Assembly: GCA_002077045.2 (NCBI GenBank)
Contig: KZ111160.1
Coordinates: 275,907-339,906, forward strand
Direction of reading: 5' to 3'
DNA from: Rachicladosporium sp. CCFEE 5018
Taxonomy: Eukaryota; Ascomycota; Dothideomycetes; Cladosporiales; Cladosporiaceae
Length of the DNA: 64,000 nucleotides
Shown here: in pieces, positions 53,677 to 64,000 of the stretch
How positions within the stretch are numbered: position 1 is the stretch's first letter
Layout of the letters: each line of letters starts with the position of its first letter
The notes under the pieces: model-generated
Told to the model about the DNA's origin: nothing
What the model saw: only the letters and a program-made list of their open reading frames with translations
Database searches by the model: none
Program-made: the position numbers and the translations under genes

Positions 53677-54645
53677 TCACTGCTTCGCTGCCTCACTCTT
53701 ATCCTTACCCTCATCTTGACTCTTCGCCTCCTCCTCCAACGCCATCCTCCTCCCCTCGACAGTCACATACAAACTCCTCCCCGCAGCCTCAAGCGTACTC
53801 GTCAAGCTCCCACCCAAGCTCTGCAGCATAGCCACCAGCTGCCCTCTCAATCCCATCATACCACCCTCAATACTGCCCACCCACTTCGTCCCCTCAGCAT
53901 CAAACACCTTGCCCTCCACCCTCGCGCCCAGAAACATCAATTTCTGCAGCCCGTTCTGCACACCAGCTTCATAGTACCCCGGGTTCGCCCTCCTCTTTGG
54001 CGCAGGAAACTGCTTGCTAGGCGCCAGTATGCTCAATGCAGCTTTGACGTGCGCTGGGCTCACATTGGGGAATGTGAGCACTGCTATGGGACCCGAAAGC
54101 AGTGGCTCAAGGCCATGTCGTAGCTTTGCGTTGCGTTTGGCGGCTTTATGTGCTTCTGCGGAGAGACCGTGTGCCGCTTCGCCGCCTAATGGGTCCCAGA
54201 ATTCCACTACCTTGAGTGCTGAAGCGAAGATACCCGTTTGCACGATCTGAACCTTGCTACCCTCTCCCACGCCCTGCTCAACTCCAAGCTCGGTATCTGC
54301 TTTGGCGAAAGCTGTGGCTAGCTCACGGCGTATACCCATCCATTCTACCGATTTGAGATTGTTATGTTGGAAGAGGAGCATCAAGGGTGTGGATCGGAGG
54401 AGTGATTGGTATTGGCGGTGGAGTTGCGATTTGCGGTAATGGGGTGGTTTGTAGGCGGGTGGTTGTGTCTGGGGATAGTGTTGGATTGGTGTATTTGAGG
54501 CGAGCATTTGAGGTATGGGTGCGGCGGGTGTGGTTGCTGACGCGAGAGAGGCGAGGCGACACTGCTGGCATGTCCATTGGGAAAGAGGGTTGGGTGACGT
54601 GGTGAAGCGGAGCTGGGAGGGGCGGAGACGAATACGGGGAGGCAT
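53677..54645 (-). CDS. MRPL11: mitochondrial large-subunit ribosomal protein uL10m (MRPL11)
   Basis: Single exon, 322 aa. The start at MPPRIRLRPSQLRF gives a basic, hydroxylated mitochondrial presequence; a longer in-frame extension to 54798 is less plausible. The L10 domain is visible as L-M-L-L-F-Q-H-N-N-L-K-S-V-E-W, then G-I-R-R-E-L, P-L-L-S-G-P-I-A-V-L-T-F, and V-S-P-A-H-V-K-A-A-L-S-I-L. The C terminus contains Q-L-V-A-M-L-Q-S-L-G-G-S-L and ends in a charged tail (E-E-E-A-K-S-Q-D-E). It forms the stalk base of the mitoribosome. It is divergent from the ankyrin gene with 210 bp between starts. Confidence 0.85.
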   Translation of the reverse strand: MPPRIRLRPSQLRFTTSPNPLSQWTCQQCRLASLASATTPAAPIPQMLASNTPIQHYPQTQPPAYKPPHYRKSQLHRQYQSLLRSTPLMLLFQHNNLKSVEWMGIRRELATAFAKADTELGVEQGVGEGSKVQIVQTGIFASALKVVEFWDPLGGEAAHGLSAEAHKAAKRNAKLRHGLEPLLSGPIAVLTFPNVSPAHVKAALSILAPSKQFPAPKRRANPGYYEAGVQNGLQKLMFLGARVEGKVFDAEGTKWVGSIEGGMMGLRGQLVAMLQSLGGSLTSTLEAAGRSLYVTVEGRRMALEEEAKSQDEGKDKSEAAKQ

Positions 54646-54855
54646 TGTGGCTGTAAAGGAGAGCAATGGGGAGAGTGGAGAAGTATATCCGCGCTGGATG
54701 TGTCGTCGACATGTCTTCGTCTGCTCAATAGCGTGTCGTCGAAGTTCACGTTGCGGAGGTCTCGGGGATGAAATGGCAACACCCCCCCCACCAGTCAACT
54801 CATGTTTCCGTTCGATTTAGAGATCTTCTTTAAGCGATCAAGCCTATTAGATCAC

Positions 54856-55500
54856 ATGATGCCTCCCCCAGCGACTATCGACGCCCTTCTCAACCTCGCC
54901 GCCGACTCCCCCACTGCCGTAATCACACATCTCCGCTCCGACCCCACCTTGGCCGCCGCTCAAGATTCGCACGGCTACTCCCTTCTGCACGCAGCAGCCT
55001 CGTATGGACATCTAGATCTCGCTCGCGCTCTGGTGAAAGACTTTGCCGTCTCCCCCAATATCACAGACGAGGACGGCGAGACTGCACTGTTCAATGCCGA
55101 GACTGTGGAAGTCGCTACTGTTCTGATAGAGCTGGGCGTAGATCTAAGTATACGTAATGAAGACGGTCAGACCGCGGCAGAGAAGCTCGCAGACGAAGAC
55201 GAGTCACCAGTAGTGGCTACCTATTTGCGATCACTCGGGAGTGCAGGAGATGGTGCCCCGAACGGCAGCGCAGCCAGTATAGAAGCACCTGAGTCGTTTC
55301 CTCCGCTTCCAAACGGCGTACACGTCAACGTCGGCACCATGCAAGCAGACGAAGTTGGTGGCGAGCCCGATGCCGAGTTTCGACGGCGCATCGAGGATAA
55401 GGACGAGGAGACGACTCGGTTGACAGAGGTCGATCTACTTTGCACCGAATACGACCTGGCGGCAGCGATACAAGGAGTTCTACACGCGTGCTCACGATAA
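54856..55500 (+). CDS. small ankyrin-repeat protein (YCR051W-like)
   Basis: Single exon, about 214 aa. It opens MMPPPATIDALLNLAADSPT, then has ankyrin units D-S-H-G-Y-S-L-L-H-A-A-A-S-Y-G-H-L-D-L-A, D-G-E-T-A-L-F-N-A-E-T-V, and N-E-D-G-Q-T-A-A-E-K-L. A Pro/Asn linker leads to D-A-E-F-R-R-R-I-E. This layout resembles the yeast uncharacterised ankyrin protein YCR051W and its fungal relatives. After R-R-R-I-E the sequence departs from what I expect, so the last 40 residues could be intronic read-through. The first ATG in frame is 54802; I chose 54856 because residues before it lack family character. Function unknown. Confidence 0.75.
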   Translation: MMPPPATIDALLNLAADSPTAVITHLRSDPTLAAAQDSHGYSLLHAAASYGHLDLARALVKDFAVSPNITDEDGETALFNAETVEVATVLIELGVDLSIRNEDGQTAAEKLADEDESPVVATYLRSLGSAGDGAPNGSAASIEAPESFPPLPNGVHVNVGTMQADEVGGEPDAEFRRRIEDKDEETTRLTEVDLLCTEYDLAAAIQGVLHACSR

Positions 55501-55884
55501 CGTGTGGCAATAAACACATTCGACATCGTCTTGCATGCGATCAAGTCGTGGTGTCGTTTATCATGCCCACTGCATGCAGTCGCCTAAGTCATGCATGCAT
55601 CATGCTGATCGACTACTGGGGCCGGGCATGTATCAGACCACACGCGCCGCAAGGCCTGAGTGGCTTCATGCAGACATCGACGCCACAAGTCATAGTAACT
55701 CCATCAGCTGCACAGCCTTGTAAGTATGTAGGTGCATCCTGTTCTGCCCTGTCCTCCTTTTCCTGTTGCCATTGCACTCTAATATGTAAAGCGCTTCACC
55801 GGCCTTCGCAGAACCATCGTGAGGTCGCATTCTTATCAACCATCTGACCGAACCCAAGTATGTCCACCGCCCGAGAAGGCCAGG
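55501..55884. other. intergenic, 384 bp
   Basis: 3' flank of the ankyrin gene and 5' region of the next gene. The downstream frame is open from 55819, but without an ATG before 55885. Confidence 0.4.
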
Positions 55885-57628
55885 ATGACACTTCACCACA
55901 GCAATCGGTACCACTGGACAACACCCTCTCCAGCTAGGCCGATTGGACGCAAGCGAGCTCAGAGTGACCCCTGCCATCTGAGCTCCGCGCGCAGAGATCC
56001 AGCGAGCGTTAGCGCGCTCACAGCATTCTCAACATCAGGCGGGTCTTCATCATCGCTGCGAGCCGCAAGCACAGTGAACGGCCAGAGCCTGGCAGGCCTA
56101 AACAGACCGCTCCCGCTCTCACTCGACCAGACGGTACACGACGACAGCCAGATTAGAGCAGTCACGAGAAGAGTGACTGATCTGACCCTACGCGATGGCG
56201 AGGACGAACAAGGCGCTGCGACCCTGAATGCTACAGTTGATCCGGGTAATGACGCCGAATCGGGTGTGCACCATGATCGGGCACCATGGTCTCGGCGCAT
56301 ACAAGCAGCATTCCCACGAGAACAGGCTCCGAGTCCGATAGTACTGAGCCACGCACTAGGATTCTGGAAGTACAGAGTCGTGTCGAGCGCACTGCAAAGA
56401 TCGCCCAGGTGGGTATTTTGGGGTGACAATGATCTACTCGCGCAAATAACAGAATCTATTCTGGGTCATGTTAAGAGTGTTCCGGAGCACCTGAGGGAGA
56501 CGGTGACTTTACAGGACCTGATCGAAGCCATGCGCCGGCAAAATTTGTTGGGGCAGCAGTCGTACGCGGTAGGTCGCGCAATTACCATGTCGCCAAGCCG
56601 GATTCACGTAGATCTCACTGCTCGCATCTTGACAAAGCTCAATGTCTGGTTCAAACCGGAAGAGCACGATACGTCGACGGTGGCTGAGAACACGCGTATC
56701 AACCTCTTCGGTGGCACAGAGTCGCGACGAGCTCTTAGCGCGGGCTCTATGTACACAGCTGGCTCGAACAAAGCAGGCAGCTTTTCGACTGAGGACCTTG
56801 ACATCGCTTCACTGCAAAGTCTTGGCGAACTCAACATTGTATGGACTTGCTATGCGAGCGAGCATTTGAGGTTGGAGAGCGACACCTCGGAACGAGATGA
56901 TGCATCTGAGCAAGGCCCTGCCACTGACGAGCCCGAGAGGCCTGTGAGGAAGATCATGCAGTCGAACACTCTGACGATGTATTGGTTCGATACGTTAGAC
57001 TTTGCCTGGCTGGGACCGTAAGTGTAGCGAGGTGTACACGTAAAAGCTATTTGCCTGCTGACTTCGTATCAGCGCGCTTCTACACGGCTGGACGCAAGAA
57101 GAGGTTGAGCTGCTTGGCCTGGAAGTCATCCGCACCTGGTCATTCTTGTTCAGTCACAGGTCCAAGGAACAGACGCGTAGAGCTCATAAAGCTTACAAGC
57201 GTCTCCCCATCCCTTCAGGCGTCGATGAGTACCTGGACGATGTCTCTGGCGTCAACCAAAGTCATTTATACTGTATGGGAGACATTATGTCCAAAGGTCT
57301 TGACCAGTACCTTCCTGTCATGCGGCAGAAGCATCTGAGTCCCAACCTGCAATTCTACAACTCAAGAAAACACGACTCGTACCGCTACAGTCTGTTCAAA
57401 GTCTATGGTGAGCGGATACGCGCTTTGAGGAAACATATGGACAGTAAGAAGCCCAGGACCTGGTGGGAGTTGTGGAACGATAATCGCGACTCTCAGGTAT
57501 ACTACACATTCTGGGGCGTGATCATTTTTGGTCTCTCGAGTGTTGTGCTGGCATTTCTGTCCTTACTCACTAGTCTGGTGCAGACGTGGGCTAGTGTGAA
57601 GGCTCTGAAACAGTCCTCGACCCATTGA
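55885..57628 (+). CDS. fungal-specific protein with C-terminal membrane segment, function unknown
   Basis: Two exons (55885-57017, 57073-57628; intron 57018-57072, GTAAGT...TCAG) give 562 aa. The N-terminal 130 residues are Ser-rich and low-complexity. A conserved-looking core has V-F-W-G-D-N-D-L-L-A-Q-I, then L-N-I-V-W-T-C-Y-A-S-E-H-L. Across the splice it reads W-L-G-P-A-L-L-H-G-W-T-Q-E-E-V-E-L-L, later S-H-L-Y-C-M-G-D-I-M-S-K-G-L-D. Near the C terminus W-W-E-L-W-N-D-N-R-D precedes a hydrophobic helix (residues about 520-545: Y-Y-T-F-W-G-V-I-I-F-G-L-S-S). I have seen this pattern in uncharacterised filamentous-fungal proteins but know no function. Likely tail-anchored-like with a cytosolic N terminus (inference). 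Confidence 0.75.
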
Positions 57629-58407
57629 GATTGTCTTGCGGCGATGGCTAACAACACTTCGCTCGGCTGACGGCGGTAGTGGAGTCTTGATGGTTGACCT
57701 CACATAGCTAGCGGCTCGAGACACGACAAAGCATAACATCCCTCAAAGTCCACTACTATCCCGTCTTGTCTATGCGTTCCTCTAGGTCAGGCATCTTCGC
57801 GGGGCACTCTCGCGAATGAACTTCGGCTCTGGGTCGCTCTTTCCTCTTCACGCCCTCCTGCCTGCGCTCCTGTCTTCACTAGAGGGCCTCGCTGTCGCAC
57901 TTCCACTGGCTCGCTTGCTGTGGGAGCTAGTGGCCGTCGACTTTTTTTGATTGAACATTGACTTCACGTCCGAAAGTCGGGAGGCGGCCTGTGCTGGCAT
58001 GGAGCGAAGTGAAGGTCAATCCAGCTACCTGCGCTTCTCAAGCACGCTTCTCCCAACATCTGCAGCGGGATTTGTGCTTCTATATGCTCGGTCGCGATAG
58101 CTAATGGTCGTTTTGCCGCGAGCTTGAAATCTGCACTCAATGAATAAGCACGGTCGCGAGTTATCGAGACGGTCTGCCACTCAGTCTGGAGACATCACGG
58201 AATCACAGTCATGGGTGCGCACAGCGATGCTTACGACGACTATGGAATACCGGAGAAGCAAAAACATACCGTGATTCACGAGCACTGAATACGGTGTTGC
58301 GCCATTTGGAAAGACAGATGTCTGTATGGAGCCTTAAGCTATCCTTTGTCGACTCAATGGCTCCACCGATAAGCATCAGCTCGCGCCAATCCCGTCAAGC
58401 TGGCACC
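57629..58407. other. intergenic, 779 bp
   Basis: Convergent 3' flanks of the membrane protein gene and the SDR. No supported feature. Confidence 0.4.
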
Positions 58408-59220
58408 TCACAATCGCGAGTTCTCGAACTTCGTATAGCCCTGACCCGTCACGAAAGTCTGGTGCCACGGACCCTGCTTCTCGCCATGAGCAAGCTCATA
58501 GTACAGCTTCCCATGCGCCTCGCCGTCGACACGATACTTCGGCGCGCCGTCCGGCTTGCGTTCGTCGGCGTAGTAGAATCTGCCGTCACGTCAGCTTCGC
58601 CTTCGCCAATGAGCGGATTAAGACAGGTCGAACTCACTTATATCCCTTCCCAGCATAAGCCTCCGCAGCCGTCGCTATGATCCCGCTCGCGCCGGACTTG
58701 CCCACATTCTGCGACAAGAACTTCGGCAAAACAGCGACATTAAGGACATTACCTGTGGTGATGAACGCTCGTGCTGCTGAGCTAGGCAGCTGCGTAAAGC
58801 CTTGCACGGCTTGCTGGGCTGCGACGAAGGCACCGAAGATGTTCACTTCGTTGTCGGCGCGGAGTTCTCCCAGGGAGAGGGCGAAGGGGTCTTCGGCTGG
58901 GGTGAAGTGAGCGACGCTGACTGGCTGATAGTCAGTACAGTGATACTCAATCGATGCAAGAACACATGGGCCTTACCGTTGTACACCACAACGTGCGGAA
59001 TGCCGAACTTCTTCTTAACAACATCGAAGGCATTGACAACGTCCTCGGTTCTGGAGAAGTCGGCAGCGATGTTGACTTGAGTATCAGTATCTTCGCTGGA
59101 CTTGACTGAGCGTGCGGCGAGACCAATGTTGTAGCCTTTGGAGGCGAAGGCCTTGGCTACGCCGGCGCCGATATTGGGGCCTGCGCCGAGGATGAGGACG
59201 ACGGGTGATTTGGCTGCCAT
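58408..59220 (-). CDS. SDR-fold NAD(P)-binding protein
   Basis: Three exons on the minus strand (59220-58977, 58920-58638, 58579-58408) give 232 aa. Introns are 56 and 58 bp, GT-AG. The start MAAKSPVVLILGAGPNIGAG gives a Rossmann loop G-A-G-P-N-I-G-A-G. Then come A-A-R-S (a basic residue favouring NADPH), A-A-D-F-S-R, and P-H-V-V-V-Y-N, where the usual N-N-A-G is reduced to Y-N-V by the splice choice. Next are N-I-F-G-A-F-V-A-A-Q and F-I-T-T-G-N. The Tyr-x-x-x-Lys pair expected about 15 residues after F-I-T-T-G is not evident, so it may be an atypical or non-catalytic SDR. A different acceptor 7 bp upstream would change only the junction. Confidence 0.82.
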
Positions 59221-60040
59221 TGGGACGGTGATGGAGTTGTTGGAGGAGTGGTTGAGGATTGGTGTGAATGTATGGGAGTGAGGTAGAGCTGAGAGTGCGA
59301 GCTGCGAATGTGGTACTGTTCTATTGTGAAGACACGGCCATGCTATATGTACTCCCTCCCATCGTGCCTTCCTCGGCAGCCTTCTCAATCGCCTTCATGT
59401 TGCGTACTAATCCACGGGATATCCTGACGCGCCATGAACTCTGTACCACAGTCTCGGTCCATCGATGTCGCAAGATCTTCGTCAGTCGCTGATGTTAGTC
59501 AGCTACTTTCTACTCACACATTGAACTGATGGCCTAATCGGGACGCAGGTCGACTTTCGCTGGCGGGTGAACTCGAGCGCCGAACTGAGTAATCTGACTA
59601 AACAGCTACGCTCATGCTAACCGCTTCAGGTATCTTCGTCCATCAATGCTGGGACAGTGAGAACGAGGCAATCGCCTAGCCGTGGAGTCCTGTCGGGTGG
59701 CGAAATCACACGGCTGAACAAAGGCATGGCAGGTCGCGTGCCTGAGAGCGAGAATGGATTTACGATAGGGAATGCATTATAGCTATGTACAGATATCCAC
59801 ATATCTCGTCCGTGATGGACTCGTCCACTCCTCACTCTCCATGGTATCTCTTCTCAGTAAACGATTGTACATGATCCTCCTCTTGTGAGCATGAAATGCC
59901 TCATAAAGGCGACAATGAAGTCTTTCTCGTCGCGCCAAAACTCCAGTCGTAGTGCAGAGGTACTGTCCGTGCTTGCGACGCTCAAGTAAACGCTAATAAA
60001 GCAATCCCTCCCGGGGATGGTGAACTTGGTGAGCGAGGCA
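59221..60040. other. intergenic, 820 bp
   Basis: Upstream of the SDR and downstream of the Kelch-like gene. No domain-bearing frame or repeat seen. Confidence 0.4.
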
Positions 60041-62802
60041 TCAAGTCCTACTCCCGCCCAACCCCAAGTTCAACCACCCCAGATCACTACCCATAGGCGC
60101 CTTCTTGCGCTCGCCCTCATCGACCTCCTTCGGCCGTCCAGCATAGTACGCACTCGGCACCCCTCTAGGGAACACCGTCAACGTACTATCGCGGTCCTCC
60201 GCAGCCTTAGCAGCGTTCTGGAATGCATTGCCACTATCTCGCTGCTGCAGACCCATGGCATTCGGAGGCTTGAGACCGGAAGGCGTGTTGGCTGTCCAGG
60301 CGTCTCGGTCATGAGGGGAAGGTTGCGGGAAGACTGTGAGGGTGCTGGCGCGGTCGTTCTGGTCTGGGTGATGTGATTGCAAGGGTCGAGGTGGTGCAAG
60401 GGGTGCAGGCGCGTTGGCTGTCCAGCGGTCGTCGTTAGCTTGCCGTGGGAAAACGGTGGCAGTGCTGTCTCTATCATGCACTGGTGCCGGTGCAGTCACA
60501 GGTGGCGGCGACTTCAACAACGGACTGTCCTTAGTAGCCCCGGCTGGTGCCGCCCAGTCTGCGCTCGGGCTTGCGTTATGGCTCAGCTTGAGCTTCGCAG
60601 GCGGCTTGTAGTTCGTACCGCTACCTGGGAAGAACCCGGCATTCTTCGCGCGGGCGCCTCGAGACGGAACACGTTGCTCGTAGACCGACGCTGTGTAGTT
60701 GCTGCTTGGAGGACGAGAGGCACCTGCTGCGGCGTTCACATGGTCCTTGAAGCTGTTACTAACAGGCGTCCAGGGTGTGTTGCCAGAGCTTAGGCCATTG
60801 TAGTAGTCTGAGCTCATTGTGCTGCGGTCGTAGGAGGATATGGTGGTGGTGCTGGATAGTGGGCGATCGTTGCTCTCAATGCGGCCTTGCTGGCCTTCAA
60901 CAGTACTACCGCGGCGAGCAAGGTCTTCTCTCGAGTCTGAGATTGCCGGTGATGCCGAGACGACATTACTCAGCCGCTGTCCGTCGATGGTCTTGCTAAA
61001 GTCAATGTCAAGCGGCGGCACGAATGCTGACGATGGTATGCGGGACATCTCAGACGAGTGCCCTGTCGATGGCCAGTTTGAGCCATCGGATTGTCGATCC
61101 TTCGTATAGGCGGATGGCATATGAGTGAGGTCGTTGGGTTGACTCGTCGAGAAGTACCTTGACCATCGGAGCTTCGATCACGCAGCGCACTGCCCTCTTC
61201 AGGCGATGCACCTTGCACTTGCAGCATCGGTGGTGCGGGCTGCTTATGCCGTGGCTGATGCTCCACTGTCAGGTACTTCTTGTCGCCAACATCCAGCATT
61301 TCCATCGGCTCATTACCAATTGTTGTGCCGTTCTTATCGCGCACGAGATTGGCAGTGCTTTCCATACTGCCCTTGGCCGCATGATTGGGTGTGTTGCGCT
61401 TGTTGCCGAACTTGCCAGCGATGATTGCGAGGGAAGAATGCGATCCCGCTGCAGGAGACTCGTAGCGATTCCGTGGAGGTGGTGTTATGTTGGCGATTGA
61501 CCCACCGGCCTCCTTCATGAAACTTGCTCCGCGATCTGCGAAGCTCATCCTGTCACCTTGCTTCTCGGTCTTCTCAACGTACCCTGAATTACGCTGCTTC
61601 TTGATCTTCTGTCGTCGTACCAGTAGCAGTGCGATGATGAACAGTGCTGCAATACCGCACAGCACACCAAGCACGATGCCGAGCGTCCGCAGCATTCGGT
61701 CGTGTGATGAAAGACCACCAGCACCTGCTGCTGCTGTCGATGATGTTGCCGAAGGCGCGGATGATGTCGACGATGGTGATGCTCCTGATGTTGTCGAAGG
61801 CTGTATCGGTTGCTGACTGTCGCCCTTGAAGAACTTGCTCGCATCGACCCAAGTATTTCCAGTTTGGTCATACAGAGCTACCGGCGAGTCTGAGTCTCCG
61901 CCAGCTAAGACTACCTTCCCATCTGAGCCTTGTGCGACCGAGTAGTCCGACCTAGTCGTTGTTGGCGCATCTGTTCCATTGTATGCCGGCCAGTTCTCCA
62001 GGGTCAGATCTCGCCGTCGCTTCCGTGACTGTGATGCGCCGACAATCGTTCCGGTCTGTGCAGTCGCACCGAATGCACCTAGCAACACAATCTGCGAGAC
62101 TGTATTTGGCGAAGCAGTCGCATCGTAAGTCTCCAGCACTTTGCTCCCATCACTGCCTGACACAATGGCTCCCCGTATGCCAGGGGCCATCGGTTGTGAC
62201 AAATTCGTCCCTAGCTGTTGCCACCCAGCACTCGGCTCAAATGTGTACACCACATCTGACAGTAGCGACCCACCTGCCATGATCGCATGACTGCTGTTCC
62301 AGGGTTGCAGTATGGGCTGGTTTGCTGGCGCGGCATTTGAAACGAATGATTGTACATTGTGCGGCTCGTTCGTCTGAAGCAAGAAAGTCTGCGAAGATAG
62401 CCATGATGGCGCATCCGGTGTCGATCCAGCGTAGACTACAATCGACTGTGAATCTTCCAGATACGCTGCACTGTGGTTTGTCCTCCCTTGCATATTATTC
62501 GCCAGGAGCGGCAGCGTTTCCCATCTCTTGTCAGTGAAGGAGTATCTCTGGAGTCCACTGTAACTGCTGTCGTCTGTTGTGCCGCCGACAACGTACATTA
62601 CGGCTTTCGAGGAGTCGTCTCCAGGCACTGCCGTCACACATGCGGGCCCTGTGACCAGCGTCCCTGCTGTTTCCTCACTCCACGTTGCATTCTCCTTCAA
62701 GCGTAAAGACTGAAAGCCAGTAGAAGAGTAGACGTAAAGCGTGCCATCGTGAACAGCAGAGCAGTGCCCGTCCAGCGCCTGCTTGGGCCGGGGGATGGAC
62801 AT
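60041..62802 (-). CDS. single-pass membrane protein, Kelch-like ectodomain and repeat-bearing cytoplasmic tail
   Basis: Two exons on the minus strand (62802-61158, 61062-60041; intron 61063-61157, GTACTT...ACAG) give at least 888 aa. The ectodomain (1-335) shows propeller-like strands: V-M-Y-V-V-G-G-T-T-D, Q-R-Y-S-F-T-D-K-R-W, H-A-I-M-A-G-G-S-L-L-S-D-V-V-Y-T-F. A Ser/Thr-rich stalk follows, then a transmembrane helix (about 371-395) and R-R-Q-K-I-K-K-Q-R. The cytoplasmic tail is disordered, with three S-T-(A/L)-T-V-F-P copies and two W-T-A-N. This layout is common in fungal cell-wall-facing Kelch-type proteins; the role is unknown. No signal peptide lies in frame before MSIPRPKQALDGH. A signal-like string (V-A-L-P-S-V-A-L-L-L-S-V-L-G) is present just upstream in another frame, so a 5' exon or frame problem is likely. 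Confidence 0.8.
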
Positions 62803-64000
62803 AGATATTGGTGCTAGGGCAGCCTGTCGCCCAGCACCGAGAGAAGAAGAGCGACGGATGGCAATGCCACGCTGTGGTCGTCGTGCGCTGGCCTGCGCTT
62901 AGTAGCAATGCATGTCCTGCAGCGGTCGGTGTCGTGTATGAAAGTAATGCGATATGTAGCGAGAGTATGCAGGTACTCCAGTCCTGATCTCAAGGTACCT
63001 GCCTTGCCCTCGTTCACTATGTTATTGGGTAGTCGCAGTCGCTGTCACGCCTGGGCAGTGTGTATATCGAAAACGGCCTCAGTGATCAGGCCAGCGCTTG
63101 CCGACGGCGTAATATTGCGAATGTAGCAGCGAATGTATCTTGCGGTCACACTCTATGCAATGCAACTCCAGCTCCACGTAGGTTCTTCTCACAACACGCG
63201 CAAGTTGTGCAAGCACACCACGGTCAAAGAACCAAGAGCGCCTGTCTCGCTGGCCACGCAGACGGTCTCGCCGGGGGTTGTTTCGAGGTGGTCTGTCTGA
63301 TCGACAGTAGTGCGGAGGTCGCGTCGAGCGTGAGTCGCGTAAAGTGGCGTGGACTGAAGAGCGGTGTCCTTCAGGAAATCGAAGCGAGCGTGGGTGTCAA
63401 ACAGAAGCGAGGGTTTCCGACCACAGTGATCACATGAGAACGAGTTGCATGCAGTGCGCGCACAGCGATGGCGACAAGGAGCGGCAGGACTTCATTGTGG
63501 TTGGTGGACCTTGTTCCTGGCCCGGGCTCAACGCTAGCATTTCGCAACGATGCCGGATAGGGTTACGAGCGAGTCGATGATAGGGGACGAGGAGACTTTG
63601 CGGCTACGACATGGCAAGCATGTCATGGAGCATGTATGATGAACGGTATAGTCCTGGGTCAGCACCTGTCCGTACATCTAGATACTCCACGACCACGAAG
63701 AACACTCATGCACGCTTCTCCGTGTCCCGAGAGCTCTCCAGCGCCTGCCCAGCTGCACCCCACCACCTGGCCTCGGCAGTCGTGAAACACACATATCACA
63801 ACCAAGGAGACTCTCGGATCCCGCCTTGCGTGCAATGGCAATCCCATCAAATCGAATGCAAAGGCATGGTGCCTGAAAGAAGCACGTCGGCGAGAGTCGA
63901 AAAGTGTAAAAGCTCACGAAGAAGCCTGCAATTGTGATCTGCATACTCACCACCCGCTAATCTCCATGAAGACCTTGCCGCAAAGCCTATCTGTTTTGAG
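62803..64000. other. upstream region and window end, 1.2 kb
   Basis: Contains the putative 5' end of the Kelch-like gene (about 62,820-62,880, minus). Beyond it only short frames occur. At the right edge (63950-64000, minus) a possible coding end, G-K-V-F-M-E-I-S-G-W followed by TGA or a GTGAGT donor, may belong to a gene outside the window; support is weak. Confidence 0.35.

Noticed and set aside
1..64000. Search for CRISPR arrays, rRNA, tRNA, transposons and prophage
   Set aside because: None recognised. The window is fungal, and the short repeats seen are coding low-complexity or isolated.

Overview
This window looks like a chromosomal segment of a filamentous ascomycete, most likely a dothideomycete (inference). 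It has dense, moderately GC-rich genes on both strands. Introns are mostly 49-60 bp with GT...CTNAY...AG signals. The gene set is typical of Pezizomycotina: a CYP505 P450-reductase fusion, a Zn(II)2Cys6 regulator, F-box-like small proteins, a fungal royal-jelly-type protein and a group XIV-type phospholipase A2 relative. I saw no transposon, CRISPR array, rRNA or tRNA. I built gene models by eye from frame continuity, splice signals and family memory, and ran no searches.

Layout. 1-7.3 kb: the 3' end of an Sgt2-like co-chaperone, an alpha/beta hydrolase ending in a PTS1-like tripeptide, a tocopherol-cyclase-like protein, a small conserved protein, then two partial genes facing a 100-N gap. 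These are the C-terminal part of MSH5 and the N-terminal part of the HOG-pathway MAPKKK Ssk2. 7.5-14 kb: replication factor Sld3, two tandem F-box-like paralogues, an alkaline ceramidase with a GC-AG intron, and prefoldin subunit 1. 14.5-23.4 kb: a secreted royal-jelly/yellow-type protein whose frame does not close cleanly, a short conserved protein of unknown function, and a very long Lys/Trp/Gly repeat protein. 25.4-32 kb: CYP505 and endopolyphosphatase Ppn1, divergent across about 1 kb. 32.3-33.3 kb: uncertain Cys-rich ORFs.

33.7-42 kb: a zinc-cluster regulator divergent from an SDR, which converges on a dihydroxyacetone kinase, followed by a secreted nuclease. The regulator, SDR and kinase could form a small carbohydrate or C3-metabolism group (inference). 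44-51 kb: an alpha/beta hydrolase, a chain of overlapping ORFs that may be a decaying gene, a HIT protein, and a Vrl1-like VPS9/ankyrin/PX/BAR endosomal GEF. 52-64 kb: a truncated phospholipase A2 relative with an altered catalytic position, mitochondrial ribosomal protein uL10m divergent from an ankyrin protein, a membrane-anchored fungal protein of unknown function, an SDR, and a single-pass membrane protein with a Kelch-like ectodomain and a repeat-bearing cytoplasmic tail.

Most of the window is ordinary housekeeping and metabolic sequence, and I see no convincing new multi-gene system. The best leads are the gap-created Ssk2/MSH5 junction, the degenerate secreted phospholipase, the giant W-G/K-rich repeat protein, the tail repeats of the Kelch-like receptor, and several gene models that fail by a frame or use a non-canonical splice site.
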